This document shows positions 34,579-45,042 of a DNA stretch of 64,000 nucleotides, piece by piece. The stretch covers positions 1 through 64,000 of the forward strand of contig BCIG01000018.1 in assembly GCA_001599915.1 (NCBI GenBank). Direction: 5' to 3'. The DNA is from Symbiotaphrina buchneri. Lineage: Eukaryota; Ascomycota; Symbiotaphrinales; Symbiotaphrinaceae. Each line of letters starts with the position of its first letter. Positions within the stretch are counted from its first letter, which is position 1. The notes beneath the pieces are model-generated. The model was not told the DNA's origin. It saw only the letters and a list, made by a program, of their open reading frames with translations, and ran no database searches. The position numbers and the translations under genes are program-made.

Positions 34579-35354
34579 TTACCGTGGCCTCCACACCAGC
34601 GCCGGCGGCCTCAAACCCTCATCCAACTCCAACCTCCCGACCTCCTCAAATCCCAAGCGGAGATACAAGCCCTCCCCCTCAACAGTCGCCTCCAGCGAAA
34701 CCGGGACATCCTCCTCCCTTGCCCGTTCCAGACCCCACTCTACCAAGGCGGCGCCCACGCCTCGGCGCTGGAACTCGGGCGCCACCGCAAGGATATTCAG
34801 GTCCCACTGCTCGGGGCCCAGCGTCTGCTTAAAGCGTCGACTTTCGCGCACGACGCGCGCGTAGCGTTCTTTGTCGACGATGCTGAGCCCGAGGACGGAG
34901 AGAAAGAGGTCGGAGAGGGAGAGGAGGGCGCGTTGGAACCCTAGCTCACGGTCCAGTGTTAGCAGAAAGGCACGTAAAAAGACATAGCAGGAAGCCTCCC
35001 AACTCCCCAAGCCGGCAGCCGCGAATACGGAGACGACTTACGGTTCCCCCAGCTATCCATCCTCCACCGCCTCGCCTGCACACTAGTTCCCAGCCGGATA
35101 TAATGCGCATACCCCATGATCCTTGCGCAGCCCTGCCAGTCTTTATCCCGCTCGTCCAGCTCGGCCACGAGAACGACGTGGCCAGGGGTGAGCAGAGCGG
35201 CTCGAGTCTTGCGGCGGAAATGTGCTACGTGTTTGTTTTCGGTGGAGGGTGAGTAGGGGCAGAAGAAGTTGATCAGTGGCGAGGCCCGGAGGGCTTGCGA
35301 TGCGAGCGACGCGATGGAGGGGATGTCCGAGGATGTGGCGGGCCTGATATGCAT
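34579..35354 (-). CDS. GNAT-family N-acetyltransferase
   Basis: Acetyl-CoA-dependent acyltransferase of unknown substrate. Exons on the minus strand: 35354-35042 and 34940-34579, 225 codons (224 aa). The acetyl-CoA pyrophosphate loop is in LNILAVAPEFQRRGVGAALVEWG (R/QxxGxG/A type), followed by VSLEATVEGEGLYLRLGFEEVG. The N-terminal MHIRPATSSDIPSIASL is the usual beta1-alpha1 start and decides the start codon. The 101-nt intron is in phase 1 and is the only one keeping frame with a good branch site (GCTAACAC). The neighbours are the fusion gene (convergent) and a regulator gene. Confidence 0.82.
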
Positions 35355-36095
35355 TATTCTTGTTCTTATTCCCCTTTCTGGGGGCTGTGATCTAGGTTTG
35401 AGATGTGTGATAGGGACGGAGAGAAGGGTTACAGCGGCGAGGATGGAAAGGGGAATCACGTCGAGATAAGGTGAACAAAGGGAGAAATGGAGGGACGGAA
35501 GGAGAGTGACATGCTTCCGTATACGGCCTAGCCTCAGTGTCTGGAAAAGAGCCGGTGTCACATGCTTCAGCCTTGCTCGGTTAGAGAAGGATCGCGACGG
35601 AGATTTTACCTAACAGTTAGAGGAATCAATGGGAGTTTTACGCAAGAGGTATTTCCCTACGGACACCTTGGGTGAAGGACGTCAATATTACCATTATGCA
35701 GAGTGGTTTCTGTATGGGACAGTCGCCGAGGCCTGTGTGTGGTTGGTGTGGTTGGTGCAGAAAGGGATTGATAGGGAAGGAACAGGAACAACAAGCAGAA
35801 GCACTGCGGCGTGCATCTGTTTTGACAGAGCTCGATATAACAGAGAAATTGCGGTGACGGATTCGATGATTTACCAGAACAGGATGTGAAGTGGCAATTG
35901 TACGGGAAGATGAGACTGCTCAGTCAATATCAAACCATCAATTTGCAAACCCAGCAGAGACATGTCACGCAAATAAGATATTAACATCTGCAGCCAGGAT
36001 GTCTCCCAGCGCAGAAGTTCTACATATATTCCAAGTACGAGCTATTCCCAGCCGCACAGCTAAAATAACTCAATCCAGTCAATCGGCTGGCTAAC
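35355..36095. other. intergenic region
   Basis: Between the start of the GNAT gene and the end of the second Zn2Cys6 gene. No gene or clear motif seen. Confidence 0.4.
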
Positions 36096-38312
36096 TCAAT
36101 GACTACTCCCGGTCTCGCCAGCGCCAACCGCGTCGATCCCAAACCCATCATACCCATTCGGCGACATCCACGCCGGCTCATTCATAAACCCAAACAACAA
36201 ATCCAGATCCTGCGAGAAAGGCTGAAAGCCCGCCACATCCGCCATCTGCATCATGCTCGCGGGGCTCAAAATCGACTGCTGTTGCTGCTGGTCCAACCAC
36301 AGTGAGGAGCCTACCCCCGACGTGCCCATCTCGTGGCCATTACCATCCATCGTCAAACTCGAGGCCTGCAGTGGCACACCCGCCGGCGCAGTCTCCGTCG
36401 GAATGCCATTCGCGCTCATAAGGCGGCGAATAATCTTCGCCTGGACGGCGACGCCAGCATTAGGCAGCGCCAGCTCATCCAAACAGCGAAGGCAGACGCG
36501 CAGGGGCGAAGCCGGGTCGGCGCGGCGGGTGCTGTCGATGACGGCCGGGTTGCGCGCGTGGATGGTGCAGGCTACGTACAGTGCGTAGCTGAGCAGGTAG
36601 TTTGCGCGGCGCAGACCGTAGGCGGCGTCGTAGGCGAGTGCGAGGCTGGTGATGTTCCGCGCGGCGGTGACGCAGCGCTCCCACGAGAAGGAGGGGTCCG
36701 CGGATGGGGAGCTCAGGTGCCCGCCGGAAATGAATGGCCGGTGCAGAAGTACGGTGATGGCGTTGTAGGTTGTGAGAAGCACAATTACGTTGGGCGCCGC
36801 GAGGGTGGGGCCCTGCTGCTGTTGTTCCCATGGCTCGAACCGCAGTTCTGATGGTAGGTTGTGGTACCAGCTCCGCAGCTTTTCATCCACGGAAGGCAGA
36901 GCGCTGCGCGTGCTACTTGCAGTGGCGCCAACGACGTAGAAGCGGTTCATGATGGCCGTCATGATCTTTGAGAGCGCGCACAACTGCTGGAACGTGGTAA
37001 CCGAGTAGATGCGCGTCGGGGGCGGCGGGTTGGCTGCACCACGGCCCTGGGGTATTTGAGGGTCGACATATGGTGTGAACATGTCCATCTCCTCAAGCGT
37101 GTCCATCAGGTCGCGCGAGACATGCGAATCGCGAAGTTGGATGCCCACCGGCCGACCCAGGTACAGCGACTGTAGCTTATCGCAGATGAAGGCGCCCCAG
37201 AAAATGCGTCGCCGGATCTCCACTTCTTCGGCATTGCCGGCGAATTCCTGGCAGTCCAGATGGAGCCCGAGGTCGTAGACCATGCGCAGAGCGTAGCCTG
37301 TGTACAGCCATCCCTTGCCTGTCTGTCCCCGAGCATTGAAGGTGCTACCCAGCATCAAGAGACCGGCAATGGTCGGTATGCTAGAGGCTTTAAGCAATTT
37401 CTGTTGTCCCAATAGTTCGTCACATCGGTCGAAGAATCGCTTTCCTACCGTCTCTGGCAGATTTGGATCGGCACGCAGCTCGATGCGTTCCGAGAACTTG
37501 CTTGAGCAGGCGAAGACAGCATTCAGCAGAAAGTCTGAGCAGTATGGCCCGCCATTGGCTAGATCTCTCATAAAGGCCGGACGGTAGGTAAGCAGGAATG
37601 TATGATGTTGTCGGTTCCAGTGGAGGTCTAGCAGATGCATAGCCAGCTCTGCGTCTATTCCCCCAATCTGTGGAAGTCGGCGCAGGTCGTGCTCTGCTTG
37701 TCTCTGCAACGCGGCGTTTGCAATCAAGTGGTGTCGGCTCTGCTCGGTCGTGACTCGTCGTTCATTTTGCTCCGCAGAGCTCTTTGGACTACCTGCATGC
37801 AGGACTGAAGTTGGGCCAAAGATTCCCACCCGCCCGCTGTCATCCATCGAATAAAACATCGTGACGTCGTATTCTTCATCGGAGGAACTGGCCTCGTCAT
37901 CCTGGCTTTTTGGTCCGAAGCTCGGATCGTGCTGCCGTTTTGCGCCACGCCGGACGTTCTCTGGACTCCCTATCGGAGTGTTTGGCGACTGTTGTGGAAG
38001 CCGGACAGAGCCGTGGCTAACTGTAATGGCGTCCAGGATCCTGTTCCGCTCTTCTGATGGCGCGTTTTTCAACGCCACGATAGTCTCCTCGAACATTCTT
38101 CGTTCCCTCCGCGCGGCGTTCACCATTGCCCTCGACGGCCTCTCCTTCGGTGTCTCGGCGGCATAGATGCATTGTCGCCCCAGTCTGAGGCAAGAGCCAC
38201 AACTTGGCTTCAGGCTATCACACTTGATCTTCCTCGCACGACAAAACTGGCACGCCCTTGCTAATGTCACAGATGAATGCATGTTATGAGTCGGTGGACT
38301 GTTTCCGTTCAT
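36096..38312 (-). CDS. Zn(II)2Cys6 transcription factor with fungal_trans domain
   Basis: Single-exon gene of 738 aa. The finger CQFCRARKIKC-DSLKPSC-GSC-LRLGRQC fits CX2CX6CX6CX2CX6C at about residues 21-48. A short linker with basic residues follows. The middle regulatory domain contains GKGWLYTGYALRMVYDLGLHLDC and RRIFWGAFICDKLQSLYLGRPVGIQ, both typical. The C-terminus has Gln-rich and hydrophobic activation-like sequence. It lies next to the aldolase gene and among catabolic genes, so a second local regulator is likely. Absence of introns sets it apart from the regulator at 24.6 kb. Confidence 0.93.
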   Translation of the reverse strand: MNGNSPPTHNMHSSVTLARACQFCRARKIKCDSLKPSCGSCLRLGRQCIYAAETPKERPSRAMVNAARRERRMFEETIVALKNAPSEERNRILDAITVSHGSVRLPQQSPNTPIGSPENVRRGAKRQHDPSFGPKSQDDEASSSDEEYDVTMFYSMDDSGRVGIFGPTSVLHAGSPKSSAEQNERRVTTEQSRHHLIANAALQRQAEHDLRRLPQIGGIDAELAMHLLDLHWNRQHHTFLLTYRPAFMRDLANGGPYCSDFLLNAVFACSSKFSERIELRADPNLPETVGKRFFDRCDELLGQQKLLKASSIPTIAGLLMLGSTFNARGQTGKGWLYTGYALRMVYDLGLHLDCQEFAGNAEEVEIRRRIFWGAFICDKLQSLYLGRPVGIQLRDSHVSRDLMDTLEEMDMFTPYVDPQIPQGRGAANPPPPTRIYSVTTFQQLCALSKIMTAIMNRFYVVGATASSTRSALPSVDEKLRSWYHNLPSELRFEPWEQQQQGPTLAAPNVIVLLTTYNAITVLLHRPFISGGHLSSPSADPSFSWERCVTAARNITSLALAYDAAYGLRRANYLLSYALYVACTIHARNPAVIDSTRRADPASPLRVCLRCLDELALPNAGVAVQAKIIRRLMSANGIPTETAPAGVPLQASSLTMDGNGHEMGTSGVGSSLWLDQQQQQSILSPASMMQMADVAGFQPFSQDLDLLFGFMNEPAWMSPNGYDGFGIDAVGAGETGSSH

Positions 38313-38812
38313 GATGTAAGGAGGTGTCTATCATTGACGAGAGGATTCCCTGCGCTGTTTGCATGGCCTATCTGGAAGTCTGGGCTGAGCCAGCCCGAAT
38401 AGGAGAGCCAGTATTGGAGATAGATATCTCGGTTGGACCTCACAATTGGCTGCAGGTGTAGCGGGTATCCCTGTTTAACTGGAGGTGTGAGAAGCTCACT
38501 GTAAAGCGGGGTAAGCCAGGGATGGCGATAACTTCCTCGCTAGCGTTTTCCTTACCCGCCTTACTAAGCCTCTAAGTAAGCGTCTTCAGCATTCCTCTAG
38601 CGGCATCCTCGTCCGCTCCTTGCTTGAAGACAGTGCCTCTTGACTGGTTTCTGTAAAAAAAAATAGTAGCCTATGGGTTGGGGGCCAAGATTTCTCCATT
38701 TCACAATATTCTATGCCGTCGATATCTTTTGAATACACGAGTGCCAAGACCGGTGTTTACGGCTATATATTTCGAATGATGCAGATAACGAAAAATCCAA
38801 CAGAAATAAACA
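38313..38812. other. intergenic region
   Basis: Promoter of the second Zn2Cys6 gene and 3' flank of the aldolase gene. A run of nine A lies near 38656. No gene supported. Confidence 0.4.
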
Positions 38813-39844
38813 CTACTCCAACACCGAAGGATCCTCAGCCACAACCTGATCATAATATGGTTGAAACGCCAGCCACATCTTACTCGAATTTCCACTCTTC
38901 TTATGCGTCAACTCCGCCTCCTCCTTGCCAATAATAATCTTCTCCCACCCCGGGCCCGCGGCCGCATTCGCCATGAGCTGGGCATGACAGCAGCGATCAA
39001 GCGCAACAAAAAGAAACGCCGCCTCATCCACAGTAGCACCACACGTAATAACACCATGATTCTGCAAGATGACGCTTCGGCACGTCGGGCCGAGGGCCTT
39101 CGCAATACGCGCGCCTTCCTCGGTGCTGATGACCGTGCCACCGTAACGGTTGTAGACGGCGAGGTCGTTGTAGAAGCGCAGCGCGTCCTGGTACAGCATC
39201 TCGATCGGCCGCCCAAAACAGGAGAAGGCTTTGCCATATACGCTGTGTGCGTGGCATGCCGCGTTCAGGTCTGGCCGCGCTTTGTGGATCTCGCTGTGGA
39301 TCGCGAAGGCGGGCCCGTTGATGGGTGATTGCGCACCGCCTGGTTGGACTTCGCCGCGCTCGTTGACGAGCACGAGGTCGGAGACCCGGATTTGGGAGAA
39401 GTGAGTGCTGAGTGGGTTGATCTAGAAATAGTCTGTGATAAAGGTATCCATCAGCAAACGTGCACGAGAATATACGTATCATTTTTGATGTCGTTACAAG
39501 AGGACGATAGAAGTAGGGTCTCATGAGAACGTATCAGAACACGGTGTGTACATACCTGGATTGATGGGATCGCGCAAGGAGATATGTCCAGCAACACCCT
39601 CATCAAAGCCCTGTTTCGCAAAGACGCGGAAGGCAACAGCAAGATGCTGCATCTGGTACTTCCGCTCGTCGAGCTTGTTTGCAAACTTTGGCGGCGAGCG
39701 AATGACGACTTTCCCATCCTTGTCGCCGAGGAAATGCACATCCTCGAAAAAGTCGCTCTTAGAGGTATCCTCGACCTGCGGCTCCGGCTCGTTGGCTCCG
39801 GTGAGCTTGGTGATTTTCTCGGTGATCGTTGCGGTGGCAGACAT
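38813..39844 (-). CDS. class II aldolase/adducin-domain protein, interrupted by an in-frame stop
   Basis: Zn-dependent aldolase-fold protein (PF00596). Exons on the minus strand: 39844-39556 and 39432-38813, 303 codons in frame. Metal-site blocks are present: CHAHSVYGKAF and LQNHGVITCGATVDEA, with GVAGHISLRDPINP in exon 1. Just after the 123-nt intron the frame reads DYF-stop-INPLSTHF, TAG at 39422-39424, where relatives have Trp (D-x-F-W-x-N-P). The alternative acceptor at that TAG would remove the stop but breaks the frame with the only good donor. As it stands the product is 99 aa. The gene is divergent from the quinone oxidoreductase gene. Substrate unknown. Confidence 0.8.
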
Positions 39845-40599
39845 GGTGAAAAAACGTATGAGGTGTTGAAGAGTTGTAGATGCTTATCAGAGTAGTGAAC
39901 ACAAACTTGAACGTAGGTCTAAGGGCTTGGTATTTCCTCTGGGCAAACTGAACGTCCGTTTATACTCAGTTGCTTTCGCCTCCGAGTTGCCGATATTCGC
40001 CGGATGGCGCTCTAGTCGCAGGTATGGGGTCGAATTTTCTCCACCGTCGTTGTTGTTGAGGGAGGCCCCGTGGGAGACCTAAACGGAATGTCGATCTCCG
40101 CGCCCCTCCCTCCGGCCCGTTGACGTCTCAGATGGCCGTGAGCGGAGCAATGACCTCCGCAACACTATACCCCGCAGTTGCGGGGGGTAGTAAAGAGCTA
40201 GGGATTGCGCAAATGGCCCTAAAACTTGAACCAATGCGGAAGGCTCGGCATAATTGCACATCCACTCTATCTAGAACGACTATGCAACGCTCGGGGCGCG
40301 GACCCTGCACGGGCAGTCGTCCGCCGGTGCTATCATGAAGCGAGGAGCCAGGAGCGGGTACACATCCTTGGAGAGAGCAGACAAGGCTGCGGGGATCCAA
40401 CTTAGAGTCAGCCAGGATCGTTACTAGGGATGGTCACAAGACGGACGCGTCGGCCTCCGACCGGTATCAACTCAAGGTCTAGAATTTTAATCAGAGACTG
40501 CACAAGAAGGAAAATTTCCGAAGTCCCTGAGCCAGGAAGACTTCTGCGCAAGCAACGACTCAAGATCCTTGTTTTCATACCTTTAGCACGCCTGAAAAG
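39845..40599. other. divergent promoter, aldolase and oxidoreductase genes
   Basis: A 755-bp region between divergent starts. It includes half-site-like CTCGGCATAATT near 40243 and GTCGGCCTCCGAC near 40450 (CGG-N3-CCG). No gene supported. Confidence 0.4.
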
Positions 40600-41767
40600 A
40601 TGAGGGCAATCGGCATCAAAGGAGGCAAAGGCGACGTCGACGCCTTCTTCATCGACGACAATGTCCCGGACCCCATCCCGACAGGTGAGCGCATACTCGT
40701 GCGCATCAAAGCATTCGGACTCAACAGGATGGATATCATGCAGCGAGAGGACAAGTACCCATATCCCCTCTTGCCAGAATCTGGGAAGATCCTTGGGGTG
40801 GAATTTAGCGGACATGTAGAGGCGAAGGGACCCGACTGTAGGAACAGCTGACCCTGCCAGAGAGGCATTGCTTCTGACTTGACTTCTAGGTTCGGGTAGC
40901 TTTAAGCCCGGGGATAAGGTGTTTGGACTGGCATATGGCGGCGCGGTAGGTGTATCCGGTATTGGCCATAGCCCAGATGCGGAGCTGACAGAGATAGTAG
41001 TACGCGGAAAAAATAGCTGTCTCGGAGAAGATGTTGTTGCATCTACCTTCCAATCTATCCTTCGAAGAAGCTGCCGGTATTCCCGAGGTAAAGTCTCATC
41101 GTGTCGCTCTCACAACCTATCCACCACTCTAACATATCTGTCCCAGACCTTCTTCACCGCCATCCAAGCCGTGCACCTCGTCGGCGGTCTGCCTCCAGGT
41201 CAAACAGTGCTAGTCCACGCCGGCGCCTCCGGCGTTGGCCAATCCACGATCCAGGTCGCCAAGCTCGGTGGGGCATCCAAGGTCTTCAGCACGGCCGGCA
41301 GCGACGCGAAATGCGCTCTCTGCCGGTCGCTCGGGGCGGACATCGCCATCAACTACCGCACCGAAGACTTTGCATCCGTCGTCGAGCGCGAGACGGGCGG
41401 GCGGGGCGTAGATCTGATCATCGACCTTGTGGGCCGGGACTACTGGCACCGCAACACGGCGTGCGCGGCCAAGGACTCGCGCATTGTGCTGGTGGCGGCG
41501 CTGAGCGGGAGCAAGATCGATGGGTTTGATCTGAGGGCATTGTTGAATAAGAGGATTTGGGTCATGGCGACGACCCTGCGTACGAGGGATGCGGAGTATC
41601 AGGGTAAGCTGAGGGATTTGTTTAATGAGCTGGTCATGCCGCATATTGTGAGTGGCAGGGTGAAGACCGTGGTGGATAAGGTTTACCCCTGGACGCAGAT
41701 CTCGGAGGCACATAAGAGGTTGGAGTCGAATGTTAATGCGGGGAAGATTATTTGTGTTGTTGAATAG
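40600..41767 (+). CDS. quinone oxidoreductase-like MDR (PIG3/zeta-crystallin type)
   Basis: NADPH-dependent medium-chain reductase without structural zinc. Exons 40600-40837, 40890-40945, 41001-41087 and 41147-41767 sum to 334 codons (333 aa). Family blocks are restored by splicing: FGLAYGGA|YAEKIAVSEKMLLH and LSFEEAAGIPE|TFFTAIQAVHLVGG. The cofactor loop HAGASGVGQSTIQVAKL follows, then AINYRTEDF and IIDLVGRDYWHRN, with the usual C-terminus KTVVDKVYPWTQISEAHKRLESN. It likely reduces a quinone or an enone made in the pathway. Its divergent partner is the aldolase gene. Confidence 0.92.
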
Positions 41768-42094
41768 ATAATTTAAATTGCCCTATGGGTGATGCATGAG
41801 AGGTCCAGATTTGTTTAAAAGTTTGTAGCATTTTCTTGATGAGTTAAGAGCAGTGTTCTCTTTGTATTTGGCACTCCTGCTGGAGTCTATTCTATAGGAT
41901 CTGTCAACTGACTCATGTGGTCACGAAGAAAGACGAATTGCCAAGTCGAAGAAAGATTTGAAATTTCCTACGCATATTTAGGAAATATAGTAGACATGAG
42001 CCTGCGGAGTGCACCACTTGAAGTATAATTCATGACGCATTTTGTGTTATCTGCTCGCGACCAGATTCTTCATCGTCAACAGATCACAGAAAGT
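41768..42094. other. intergenic region between convergent genes
   Basis: 3' flanks of the oxidoreductase and amidohydrolase genes, AT-rich. Nothing recognised. Confidence 0.4.
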
Positions 42095-42994
42095 CTATGC
42101 GAACAATTTCTGTGGGTTCTCAATCCACAGCTTCTGCCAGGTTCCTTCATCGGGAATCCACTCACGGACTTTCCGGATATGCATAGCATCATCCACTTCC
42201 CGGAAGTCCTCAACATCCTTCAACCTCTGTTCATCCGTTTTCCCCTTCCTCGAGACGCCCAACTGCGTATGCGGCCAATCGGTTCCGAACACAATCTGAT
42301 CAGGGCCAGCCTCAATAATCGGTTTAGCAATCGGCTCAATCGCATCGATCCCCTTCGGGTTCCCATGATACAAGCGCTCAAACCCAGATACCTTAACAAA
42401 AACCCTCTTCTCACGCACGAGTTCCACAAAAGTCTTGAACGCGTCTGTTTTCTCCTCGCCGGGAAAGGTGCCACCAAAATGATCCGCGACCATCTTGACA
42501 CGCGGATCCATCGACCGGATCATATCCGCCATGGCCGCCCACGCGCTGATCGGGCAGAAGATGCCAATGACCCACTCCAACCGCGCGAGACGCTTCGCCA
42601 ACGCTTCGACCTTCTTGATGATATCGGCGCCGCCGCTCTGCTGGCCATGGCCCCAGGCCATCTCGTGCAGGCGCGCACCCCGGACGCCGGCCGCGTGCAG
42701 CTGGTCCAGCTCCGCGTCGCTGATGCTGTTGACGTCGATGGTGGCCAGCCCGCGCAGTTTGTAGCCTGGCATGGACTTCTCCTTGCTGAGGGTTGCGAGG
42801 AGCGGGGCGGGCGAGGAGCCCTGGACTGAGGCGTGCACGATCACGATGCTGGTGCAGCCGGTCGTGGATGAAGGGTATTCGGACAGCTGTGCTGCTTTGG
42901 GCGTGTATGACCGCGGCACAGCATATGGGAAGTTCTCGGGGTCGAAGACATGGATGTGGGTATCCCACGCGCCCTTTGGTACTAATTCTGCCAT
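42095..42994 (-). CDS. amidohydrolase, 2-pyrone-4,6-dicarboxylate lactonase-like
   Basis: TIM-barrel metal hydrolase of the amidohydrolase_2 family (PF04909), nearest in style to LigI-type lactonases that open 2-pyrone-4,6-dicarboxylate. Single exon, 299 aa. The metal/substrate motif WDTHIHVFDPENFPY starts at residue 10 with H13 and H15. MVADHFGG and FVKVSGFERLY mid-protein, and IVFGTDWPHTQLG near residue 235 carry further active-site residues. A LigI-like role in aromatic ring-cleavage catabolism is inferred from motifs; other lactones are possible. It is divergent from the carboxylate transporter gene. Confidence 0.9.
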   Translation of the reverse strand: MAELVPKGAWDTHIHVFDPENFPYAVPRSYTPKAAQLSEYPSSTTGCTSIVIVHASVQGSSPAPLLATLSKEKSMPGYKLRGLATIDVNSISDAELDQLHAAGVRGARLHEMAWGHGQQSGGADIIKKVEALAKRLARLEWVIGIFCPISAWAAMADMIRSMDPRVKMVADHFGGTFPGEEKTDAFKTFVELVREKRVFVKVSGFERLYHGNPKGIDAIEPIAKPIIEAGPDQIVFGTDWPHTQLGVSRKGKTDEQRLKDVEDFREVDDAMHIRKVREWIPDEGTWQKLWIENPQKLFA

Positions 42995-43537
42995 TGTTGC
43001 GACTATGATTCGATAATTGGGTTGGACTGTCTGCTGCTGCTTCTTGGAAGGGAGGTCTGCCCAGTAGGTCTCAACAAGATGCTACTTATGCTTCGGGGAA
43101 CCATCAACGGATTGCCTATCACGGCGACCAACCCTGTCAACTCCGCACTGCTCTCCAGCCGTTCCCCGCTCGATAGGCGGAGGATCAACGCTCGCACGGT
43201 GACTGACTCCCCGCGTTGGCTTGCTAGGACCGGGCGGGAGGTGGCTCTCCGTTGCAACGCTAACTCCGCAACCCCGCGCGCTCGGATACTTGTCCGAGAC
43301 TTCTCCAGAATATGCTTCGTTCGGGCCAGATTAGCGTCTATCAAGCCAGACCAGCGCCAAATCGGGTGGCCTCATTCTTTCTCATGGAGCGCGAGTATAA
43401 GCCCCCCTGTCCCTCTTCCTCGATCATCGCCTTCGCCCCCTTTGCCTGCATCCCTAACTCTCTCCCTCTCTCATCTATCCAAAATTCAGTTTTAATATTC
43501 GAAGTGAAACAATATTTCACCGAGAAGTGCTTCCAAA
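42995..43537. other. divergent promoter, lactonase-like and transporter genes
   Basis: A 543-bp region between divergent starts with a CTCGGA/TCCGAG palindrome at 43281-43298. The 3' half is C/T-rich, as common just before fungal start codons. No gene supported. Confidence 0.45.
43281..43298. promoter_or_regulatory. putative Zn2Cys6 site (CGG-N8-CCG)
   Basis: CTCGGATACTTGTCCGAG has six-base perfect arms and an inverted CGG pair with an eight-base spacer. The spacer differs from the CGGCATGA sites, so a different dimer may bind. It lies about 240-290 bp from both flanking starts. Confidence 0.45.
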
Positions 43538-45042
43538 ATGGGCATACTCAATGAGCTGAAACGGATGCCGGCCGATGTCGTGGACACGCTCCGTATGAAG
43601 CCTGTCCAGGCTCTGGTCTGGTTTTCCTGCTGGTCTTGTTGGACAATGGCTTCGATGCAATACTATGCCTTGCCCTTTACACTCAGCAATATAGCCACCT
43701 ATCTCGACATTGCTCAGACCAAAGTCTCCGAAGCAAACACAACGTCTATGTTGTCTCGGTCCATCGGAGCAGTCATCTTCGGTGTCATGTCTGACCAGTA
43801 CGGGAGGAAGATCCCATTGATCATCAACCTGTTCTTCTTGGGTGCATTCACTCTTGGATCTGGGTTCGTCCAGTCGTATGGTCAGCTTATTGGGCTGAGG
43901 TTCCTGTTTGGTGCGTATCACATATCTTTATGATTGTTGTCCACTTACTTATACTTCTCAGGGGTTGCATACGGCGGTACATATGGCTTGGTCATGGCCA
44001 TGGTCCTTGAAGCCGTACCCCGTAAGGCTCGAGGTATTGTCGCCGGCTTTACGCAGCAAGGTTTCTCGGCCGGCTACCTCTTTGCATCAGGTCTCCACCT
44101 TGCTATGAGTAAGTCTCATCTGTCACCTATCTCTCTTTGCTTTCACATGACTGACTCTATCTACAGATCCCTATGGATGGCGTTCGCTGTACTGGCTCTG
44201 CGCGGGCATCACGGTGCCCATCGCCGCCATCCGCATCGTCACGCCGTACTACTCTGTGACCACGCAAGCCATCGAAGAAGCCGAAGGCGTCTCGCACGTC
44301 GGCGCCCGGGCCGCAGTGGGTGGTAACCTCTCCTTCATCAAGAAGCTCAAATACGTGCTGCGGTACCACTGGAAAGCCTTCTTCTACGCGTGCGCGCTGA
44401 CATCCTGCTTCAACACCATGGGCCACGGCGCCATGGATCTGTACCCAACCTTCCTGACCACCCAGCGCAAGCTGAACATCCACCAGGAGACCTGGGTCAC
44501 GTGCATCCTGCAGATCGGCGGCATCTCCGGCGGTGTCGTCGGCGGGTACTTGTCCCATAAGTTCAGCCCCAAGTGGGTTGCTGCTGGCGCGGCGCTGCTG
44601 TGTGCGCCGTGGCTGCCGCTGTGGGTCCTACCCAAGAGCTGGAACTTGCTGGCCCTTGGTGCTTTCTTCCTTCAGTTCTTCTATGGGGCCGCCATTGGGA
44701 ATTTGGGCAACCTGCTGCAGCAGATCTGCCCTCATCCAGGTGTTAGAGCCGCTTTTGGAGGCGTGGCGTATAACATCGGGAACGCTGTGTCCAGTATTGC
44801 GCCTACTGTGGAGACGGCGCTTGGAGAGCGCTTCCCTCTGCCAGACGGGACACCGGATTATGCGCGTACACAGATGATTCTAGTCGGGATTGTAAGTTGT
44901 CTCTGCGGAAATTCCTTGCTCAATTCCTTTATTTGAGTGTCAAGTGCGTTGATGCCATGCTTCGTGGAATGAACTAACCAATTTCCCATAGGTGATCGCG
45001 CTCCTGTTCACCGCCTCTCAACGATGCCTCTATCAAGCCTGA
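43538..45042 (+). CDS. SHS/Jen1-like MFS carboxylate transporter
   Basis: Proton-coupled mono- or dicarboxylate carrier type of the sialate:H+ symporter group (Jen1 relatives). Exons 43538-43910, 43962-44108, 44167-44891 and 44992-45042 give 432 codons (431 aa). Typical blocks: RSIGAVIFGVMSDQYGRKIP, GVAYGGTYGLVMAMVLEAVP across intron 1, ARGIVAGFTQQGFSAGYLFA and NPYGWRSLYW across intron 2. The model ends soon after the last membrane segment (VGIVIALLFTA). A hydrophilic open frame shifted relative to it continues to 45227 (MPLSSLNKEWDQEDP to SKHLNV), looking like a normal C-terminal tail; so a frameshift or an unrecognised splice near 45020 is possible. It probably imports the cluster's carboxylate. 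Confidence 0.82.

Noticed and set aside
42032-42829. Plus-strand open frame opposite the lactonase-like gene
   Set aside because: Antisense shadow; the minus strand has clear amidohydrolase motifs.
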